Part shown: positions 60,801-64,000 of the stretch, in pieces
Layout of the letters: each line of letters opens with the position of its first letter
Position numbering within the stretch: position 1 is the first letter of the stretch
Source of the DNA: Onchocerca volvulus
Lineage: Eukaryota > Nematoda > Chromadorea > Rhabditida > Onchocercidae
DNA: 64,000 nt
Assembly: GCA_000499405.2 (NCBI GenBank)
Contig: HG738139.1
Span: 6,782,616 to 6,846,615 of the forward strand
Direction: 5' to 3'
Made by a program: the position numbers and the translations under genes
Notes under the pieces: generated by a model
The model's database searches: none
The model's input: only the letters and a program-made list of their open reading frames with translations
Told to the model about the DNA's origin: nothing

Positions 60801-63800
60801 GTAAATGATGATGGACATCCGGTTGACGATTCTAATGTTGTATTTTCGACTACTTCTGATGGAATATTTGTACTACCAGTGACCGATGGAAGGGATGTGG
60901 TAGTTCCAGAAAAAGAACAGAAAAAGGGAGTGGGAAAAGCTCTTAATATCATCGGACCTAATGGACAGTTGCTACCAACCATGGAAGATGGCACTGTTTT
61001 AGATCCTTTTGGAAAAACCATACCTACGAACAACATTGGAGAACCAGTGAATTATCGTAATGAACCGTTACCAACTAATAGTGAAGGACAGGCTATTTAT
61101 CCGAAGGATGGCTTGGATTGTCCACTACCTCCAACAGATCAACATGGAAGACCTGTTTATTCAGTGGTTGGACCAGATGGTAGATTACTTCCTCGAAAAC
61201 AAGACGGAACTGCAGTTGATCCGGACGGTAACTTACTTCCAACGAATGCTGCCGGAGTACCTGTTGATAGGAAAGGACGACCTTTGCCAACTGATAAAAA
61301 TGGTTCTATCATTTATCCAGCTAGAGGAATCGATGCTGAACCCCTTCCAACAGATTCTAACGGAAAACCAGTATATTCAGTAATCGGACTTGACGGGAAT
61401 TTGTTACCAACAGACAGAGATGGAAGAGTGGTCGATGAAGACGGAAGGCCTCTACCAACAAATGCTGCTGGTGTTCCAGTTAATGAACAAGGAGAACCAC
61501 TGCCAATTGATCAGAATGGTTACATCAGATATCCTGGCAAAACAGAAAGACAGGAAAAACCTGAATACACCATTCTCGGGATACATGGAGAACCACTACC
61601 ACGCAATGAAGATGGATTAGTTATTGGTCCTGATAATAGGCCGGTGCCAACTGATGCTTCTGGATATCCAGTAGATTATCGTGGAAGACCTTTGCTTCGT
61701 GATCGAAATGGAAATATCATCTACCCTGCTAATGGCTTAGATGCTGAACCAGTGCCAACTGATCGAAATGGCAGACCAGCATATTTGGTGATTGGACCAA
61801 ATGGCCAATTGTTTTCGAGAGATAGTGATGGTGCTGTAATTGATACTAGTGGACAACCTATTCCAACGAATGCTGCAGGAGTTCCACTTGATCAGTATGG
61901 AAGACCAATACCCGTTGATCGCAATGGTTATGTTTTTTATCCAAAGGAAAGTGACGCAACAGATAAAACAAGTGTACCGATATACACTATTTTGGGACCT
62001 GATGGAACTCCATTGAAACAGAATGCTGATGGCGCAATTGTGGATCCATATGGTAGGCCAATTCCAACAAATCCCAGTGGATATCCTACTGATAATTATG
62101 GAAGACCTTTGCCGCGGGATCGCATGGGTAATTTCATATATCCAATAGGAGGTTTGGATGTAGAACCTCCGTCAACTGATGCAAATGGACTACCATCATA
62201 TCCGGTAATCGGTCCGAATGGTGAACTGCTACCAAGAGGTTATAGTGGAGAAGTATTGGATCCAGATGGCAGACCAATTCCTACAAATGCTGTTGGTATT
62301 CCAATAAACAATCTAGGAGAACCATTGCCTAGAGATAAAAGCGGAAATGTTATCTATCCAGCTGGTGGATTAGATGTTCCATTGCTTCCAACTGATGGTC
62401 ATGGGAGACCGATTTATGAAATCATAGACTCCAATGGCGAACTTCTGCCGAGAGATTCCGATGGAATAAATTTAGATCAGCAGGGAAAACCGATCCCAAC
62501 AAATGCTGCCGGTGTTCCGGTTGATCAGTATGGACGACCACTACAACAGACAGATACTGGTAAGTTCATATATCCAGCAGATGAAATTTATGGTGAAGAA
62601 GATAAAAGCGAAAAGCAATCGTATTCAGTTATTGGCCCAGACAGAGAGTTGCTGCCTCAAAATGATAGTGGTACCATTGTCGATCTTTTTGGTCGCCCGA
62701 TTCCTACGAGCGAAGATAGAACTGGTTTGGATGTCGAACCTTTGCCAACAGACAGAAGTGGCAAACCTGTTTATCCAGTTACTGGGCCTGATGGCCAACC
62801 ATTACCTACAACGGCTGATGGCGATATCATTGGACCTGATGGAAATATTGTACCTGTAAATGCTGCTGGTGTACCAACCAATCGCCGAGGTGAACCACTC
62901 CCAAGAGATAAATATGGCAATTTTATATATCCGGCAACTGGTCTGGATGTTGAATTACCACCTACAGATAAATCTGGAAAAATTGTATACCCTGTTGTCG
63001 ATCTTCATGGTGAACCTTTATCCACTAATGAAGATGGAGCAATTGTTGATTTTAATGGATACCCTATACCAACCAATGAAGTCGGCGTACCTGTTGATGA
63101 GTATGGGAAATCTCTACCGAAAGATGCGAAAGGAAACTTCATTTTCGGTATTCCGATAAGGCCTACTGATCAGAGGGGCTTACCGATAAATGCAGTCATT
63201 GGACCAGATGGTGAGTTATTGCCAACCGATGAATCGGGTAGAGTGATTGGGCCTGATGGGCATCCGATTTCTGTCGATAGTGAAGGCAAACCGATCAATA
63301 TCCGTGGTGAACCGTTACCAACTGATCGTTCCGGAAATTTTATATATCCATTCAAAGGTCTCGACGCCGAACTACTTCCTACCGACAGCAATGGACTGCC
63401 TATTTACTCAGTGGTAGATTCATATGGACAAGTATTGCCAACAAATGATAAAGGATTAGCAGTTGATGATGAAGGGAAACCTCTGCCAACCAATGCAGCA
63501 GGAGTTCCAATTGATGACCATGGGAAGCCATTGCCTACTGATTCTAATGGCAATCTAGTATATGGGAAAGTCCAGAAACCCTTGTCAGTTGATGAATCTG
63601 ATCAATTGATATATCCTGTAATTGAACCTGATAGCGAACTGCGACCAACTGAAAAGATTGATGCTGTCGTTGTATCCGACGCTCCAACAGACAGAATTGG
63701 ACTAGATATTGAATCATTGCCAACAGATTCGAATGGTCGACGAGTATATCCAGTAATTGGAGCGAACCAAGAACTGCTACCGACCAATGAAGATGGAGCC

Positions 63801-64000
63801 GTTGTTGACAAAAATGGCAATGTTATACCAACCAATGCTGATGGTGTACCCGTAGACAAAGAAGGCGTTTCACTGCCCACAGATGCAAGCGGAAAGGTAA
63901 TATATCAGGAATCAGCTGTCGAAGCATACCCTACAGATAGGTTGGGTAGGCGGATATATAAGGTGATTGGACCCGACGGCAATTATCTACCAGTAGATAT
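36685..64000 (+). CDS. dig-1: DIG-1/mesocentin, giant modular extracellular matrix protein (3' incomplete)
   Basis: Secreted giant protein of the nematode DIG-1/mesocentin type. In C. elegans DIG-1 keeps neurons, axons and gonad in place and belongs to basement membrane/extracellular matrix (established). I chained 44 exons with no phase conflict; they are listed module by module below. Exons 1-43 encode 2133 residues and exon 44 at least 1403 more. Order: signal peptide ([18 protein letters not shown]), sushi-like, EGF, EGF-like, Ig-Fn repeated four times, Fn, then Ig-Fn-Fn three times, EGF, PTDxxG repeats. No transmembrane segment is seen so far. Every border between modules from exon 3 to exon 43 is phase 1. 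Three introns begin with GC. Known family members are far longer, so more lies beyond the window. Intron 1 is about 6 kb; the others are mostly 100-800 nt. Start chosen by the acceptor upstream and the signal peptide. Confidence 0.9.
38518..38910 (-). other. 130-codon antisense open frame in dig-1 intron 1
   Basis: Open from ATG at 38910 to stop at 38518 on the minus strand. The translation has several Cys and basic residues, no repeats, no signal peptide and no motif I know. Random 130-codon frames are uncommon in DNA this AT-rich, so it is recorded, but there is no other sign of a gene (no acceptor before the ATG, no polyadenylation signal noted). Confidence 0.15.
40231..40296 (+). ncRNA. 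Candidate miRNA-type hairpin in dig-1 intron 1
   Basis: A 66-nt imperfect palindrome: 40231-40240 pairs with 40287-40296 (10 perfect bp), then an A/C mismatch, 7 bp (one G:U), a one-base bulge, 4 bp (one G:U), a C/A mismatch, 6 bp, and a 7-nt loop (40261-40267). About 27 paired bases with few interruptions matches the shape of an animal pre-miRNA. Expression and processing are unknown; a decayed inverted repeat would look similar. Confidence 0.35.
41197..41259. repeat. 24-bp perfect-stem hairpin (palindromic repeat)
   Basis: Arms 41197-41220 and 41236-41259 pair over 24 bp with only two G:U pairs and no mismatch, around a 15-nt loop. The right-arm motif (ATTCTYTAATARTYRCTTGYA) recurs at 41293-41314 and 47076-47097. 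This suggests the end of a small palindromic mobile element rather than a unique miRNA gene. Confidence 0.6.
41277..41321 (+). repeat. Dispersed repeat copy 1
   Basis: About 45 nt similar to 47059-47103 in the same orientation, adjoining the 41197-41259 hairpin and sharing its arm motif. Confidence 0.55.
42923..43518 (+). other. dig-1: dig-1 exons 2-3: sushi-like (CCP) segment
   Basis: Exons 42923-43079 and 43292-43518, residues about 66-193. Proline-rich lead ([12 protein letters not shown]), then a cysteine-bearing segment ([26 protein letters not shown]), a basic linker, and [18 protein letters not shown] with [10 protein letters not shown], the second half of a sushi fold. The acceptor at 42922 (TTTTTACAG) was preferred over one at 42840 because only it matches the exon 1 phase. 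Confidence 0.8.
43843..43962 (+). other. dig-1: dig-1 exon 4: EGF-like module 1
   Basis: Single 1-1 phase exon, residues about 194-233. Cysteine pattern [12 protein letters not shown]...[18 protein letters not shown] is that of a calcium-independent EGF domain with six cysteines. Confidence 0.9.
44229..44333 (+). other. dig-1: dig-1 exon 5: short EGF-like, cysteine-rich module
   Basis: Single 1-1 phase exon, residues about 234-268. Six cysteines in a compact order ([20 protein letters not shown]). Confidence 0.8.
44566..45156 (+). other. dig-1: dig-1 exons 6-7: Ig module 1
   Basis: Exons 44566-44689 and 44999-45156, residues about 269-362. Ig marks: [18 protein letters not shown] (B-strand Cys, core Trp) and [20 protein letters not shown] (F-strand Cys). 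Split by a phase-2 intron. Confidence 0.9.
45522..45979 (+). other. dig-1: dig-1 exons 8-9: fibronectin III module 1
   Basis: Exons 45522-45689 and 45851-45979, residues about 363-461. Marks: [20 protein letters not shown] and [20 protein letters not shown]. Internal intron phase 1. Confidence 0.92.
46448..47017 (+). other. dig-1: dig-1 exons 10-11: Ig module 2
   Basis: Exons 46448-46571 and 46878-47017, residues about 462-549. [20 protein letters not shown] and [20 protein letters not shown]. Internal intron phase 2. Confidence 0.9.
47059..47103 (+). repeat. Dispersed repeat copy 2
   Basis: About 45 nt in intron 11 similar to 41277-41321 of intron 1, same orientation, and carrying the arm motif of the 41197-41259 hairpin. 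Confidence 0.55.
47207..47677 (+). other. dig-1: dig-1 exons 12-13: fibronectin III module 2
   Basis: Exons 47207-47310 and 47485-47677, residues about 550-648. [20 protein letters not shown] and [20 protein letters not shown]. Internal intron phase 0. Confidence 0.92.
47805..48312 (+). other. dig-1: dig-1 exons 14-15: Ig module 3
   Basis: Exons 47805-47953 and 48192-48312, residues about 649-738. [20 protein letters not shown] and [12 protein letters not shown]. Internal intron phase 0. Confidence 0.9.
48541..49090 (+). other. dig-1: dig-1 exons 16-17: fibronectin III module 3
   Basis: Exons 48541-48674 and 48895-49090, residues about 739-848. [20 protein letters not shown] and [14 protein letters not shown]. 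Internal intron phase 0. Confidence 0.92.
49384..50006 (+). other. dig-1: dig-1 exons 18-19: Ig module 4
   Basis: Exons 49384-49556 and 49850-50006, residues about 849-958. [20 protein letters not shown] and [19 protein letters not shown]. Internal intron phase 0. Confidence 0.88.
50191..50758 (+). other. dig-1: dig-1 exons 20-21: fibronectin III module 4
   Basis: Exons 50191-50291 and 50551-50758, residues about 959-1061. [17 protein letters not shown] and [20 protein letters not shown]. Internal intron phase 0 with donor GTTCGT. The frame stays open past the GTATAT donor at 50759 as far as 50868. Confidence 0.9.
51022..51493 (+). other. dig-1: dig-1 exons 22-23: fibronectin III module 5
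   Basis: Exons 51022-51122 and 51262-51493, residues about 1062-1172. [17 protein letters not shown] joins to SYTVYFTPL; later [20 protein letters not shown]. The internal intron starts with GC (CAG/GCATGT at 51123) and is phase 0. Confidence 0.88.
51682..51936 (+). other. dig-1: dig-1 exon 24: Ig module 5 (single exon)
   Basis: Residues about 1173-1257. [19 protein letters not shown] and [20 protein letters not shown]. It is the only Ig module here without an internal intron. Confidence 0.92.
52133..52763 (+). other. dig-1: dig-1 exons 25-26: fibronectin III module 6
   Basis: Exons 52133-52267 and 52590-52763, residues about 1258-1360. [20 protein letters not shown] and [20 protein letters not shown]. 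Internal intron phase 1. The middle of exon 26 is copied at 53173-53236. Confidence 0.92.
52891..53627 (+). other. dig-1: dig-1 exons 27-29: fibronectin III module 7
   Basis: Exons 52891-52997, 53294-53443 and 53561-53627, residues about 1361-1468. [37 protein letters not shown] and [25 protein letters not shown]. Two internal introns, both phase 0. Confidence 0.88.
53173..53236 (+). repeat. Intronic copy of part of dig-1 exon 26
   Basis: 64 nt matching 52618-52681 (inside exon 26) at 62 of 64 positions, same orientation, 555 nt downstream, within the intron between exons 27 and 28. It has no splice sites of its own and contributes nothing to the reading frame. Confidence 0.95.
53920..54524 (+). 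other. dig-1: dig-1 exons 30-31: Ig module 6
   Basis: Exons 53920-54062 and 54407-54524, residues about 1469-1555. [20 protein letters not shown] and [20 protein letters not shown]. Internal intron phase 0 with a GC donor (CAG/GCAGGC at 54063). A GT donor at 54045 would drop the WVDKNEQ tail and looks worse. Confidence 0.85.
54795..55292 (+). other. dig-1: dig-1 exons 32-33: fibronectin III module 8
   Basis: Exons 54795-54931 and 55076-55292, residues about 1556-1673. [20 protein letters not shown] and [20 protein letters not shown]. Internal intron phase 0 with a GC donor (CAG/GCAAGC at 54932). Confidence 0.9.
55554..56459 (+). other. dig-1: dig-1 exons 34-35: fibronectin III module 9
   Basis: Exons 55554-55725 and 56299-56459, residues about 1674-1784. 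[20 protein letters not shown] and [20 protein letters not shown]. Internal intron phase 2. Confidence 0.9.
56700..57502 (+). other. dig-1: dig-1 exons 36-37: Ig module 7
   Basis: Exons 56700-56869 and 57370-57502, residues about 1785-1885. [20 protein letters not shown] and [20 protein letters not shown]. Internal intron phase 0. Confidence 0.9.
57777..58259 (+). other. dig-1: dig-1 exons 38-39: fibronectin III module 10 (degenerate)
   Basis: Exons 57777-57880 and 58061-58259, residues about 1886-1986. Weak match: [48 protein letters not shown]. An acceptor at 57714 gives a stop or wrong phase, so 57776 was chosen. Exon 39 has a tandem acceptor TTTTAGCAG that could add one Gln (start 58058). 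Confidence 0.75.
58516..59152 (+). other. dig-1: dig-1 exons 40-42: fibronectin III module 11
   Basis: Exons 58516-58604, 58773-58898 and 59083-59152, residues about 1987-2081. [20 protein letters not shown] and [20 protein letters not shown]. Two phase-0 introns inside, at places like those of module 7. Confidence 0.85.
59323..59477 (+). other. dig-1: dig-1 exon 43: EGF-like module 3
   Basis: Residues about 2082-2133. Six cysteines: [17 protein letters not shown] then [18 protein letters not shown], followed by an acidic tail ([10 protein letters not shown]). It starts in phase 1 and ends in phase 0, closing the 1-1 module series. Confidence 0.85.
59790..64000 (+). other. dig-1: dig-1 exon 44: PTDxxG repeat domain (open at window end)
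   Basis: One exon of at least 4211 nt with no stop in frame. It opens with an acidic Pro/Glu segment (about 59790-59945), then carries degenerate 16-21-residue units based on PLPT(D/N)xxGxPVDxxG alternating with xIYPVIGPDGxLLP. A NAAGVP-type landmark falls at 61245, 61461, 61653, 61869, 62070, 62286, 62502, 62859, 63075, 63492 and 63834; five of these gaps are exactly 216 nt, giving a 72-residue super-repeat. Rich in Pro, Gly, Asp and Thr, with no cysteine noticed: probably an extended, non-globular spacer, as in the repetitive part of DIG-1 (inference). Confidence 0.88.
60060..64000 (+). repeat. Protein-level tandem repeats, 72-residue super-repeat
   Basis: Coding repeat array described under exon 44. 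The copies are diverged at DNA level (few stretches over 15 nt are identical), so the array is old and selection has kept the protein pattern. Confidence 0.85.

Noticed and set aside
60412..63880. Several 65-118-codon open frames in the wrong frame or on the minus strand (for example 60412-60723, 60686-61036, 62503-62859, 63602-63880)
   Set aside because: They are shadows of the PTDxxG repeat exon; its periodic Gly/Pro/Asp/Thr codons rarely give stops in other frames.

Overview
The window is nuclear DNA from a nematode, most likely a parasitic, filarial-type species. That is inferred from the strong AT bias, many short-exon genes with TTTTAG/TTTCAG 3' splice sites, acceptor-like sites just upstream of start codons (as used for spliced-leader addition), and the presence of a DIG-1/mesocentin gene, which is a nematode protein. 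The species cannot be named from sequence alone.

Layout, left to right. (1) 1-231, minus strand: the 5' end of a glutamine-rich protein, running off the window edge. (2) 2348-9984, plus: rpb-2, the second-largest subunit of RNA polymerase II, complete in 26 exons (about 1171 residues). It is divergent from gene 1 across a 2.1 kb shared upstream region. (3) 10765-14067, plus: an unrecognised gene with a signal peptide and about eight exons, carrying an in-frame TAA and one 44-nt intron. (4) 14998-17411, minus: a seven-exon CK1/TTBK-like protein kinase (about 365 residues), convergent with gene 3. (5) 17412-36670: about 19 kb in which I find no supportable gene. (6) 36685 to the window end, plus: a giant extracellular matrix gene, dig-1/mesocentin. 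I could chain 44 exons with every reading phase consistent. They encode a signal peptide, a sushi-like segment, two EGF-like modules, seven Ig and eleven fibronectin-III modules (2081 residues), another EGF-like module, and then an uninterrupted exon of at least 4.2 kb coding degenerate PTDxxG repeats with a 72-residue higher-order period, still open at position 64000.

The genes do not form a pathway. rpb-2 is a housekeeping transcription gene. The kinase belongs to a family greatly expanded in nematodes. DIG-1 acts outside the cell in basement membrane and neuropil maintenance in C. elegans. The most interesting signals are structural: three GC-AG introns in dig-1, near-identical copies of exon pieces lying in neighbouring introns of both dig-1 and the kinase gene, two long hairpins in dig-1 intron 1 (one miRNA-precursor-like, one made of a dispersed repeat), strict phase-1 module borders, and the new secreted-protein gene.
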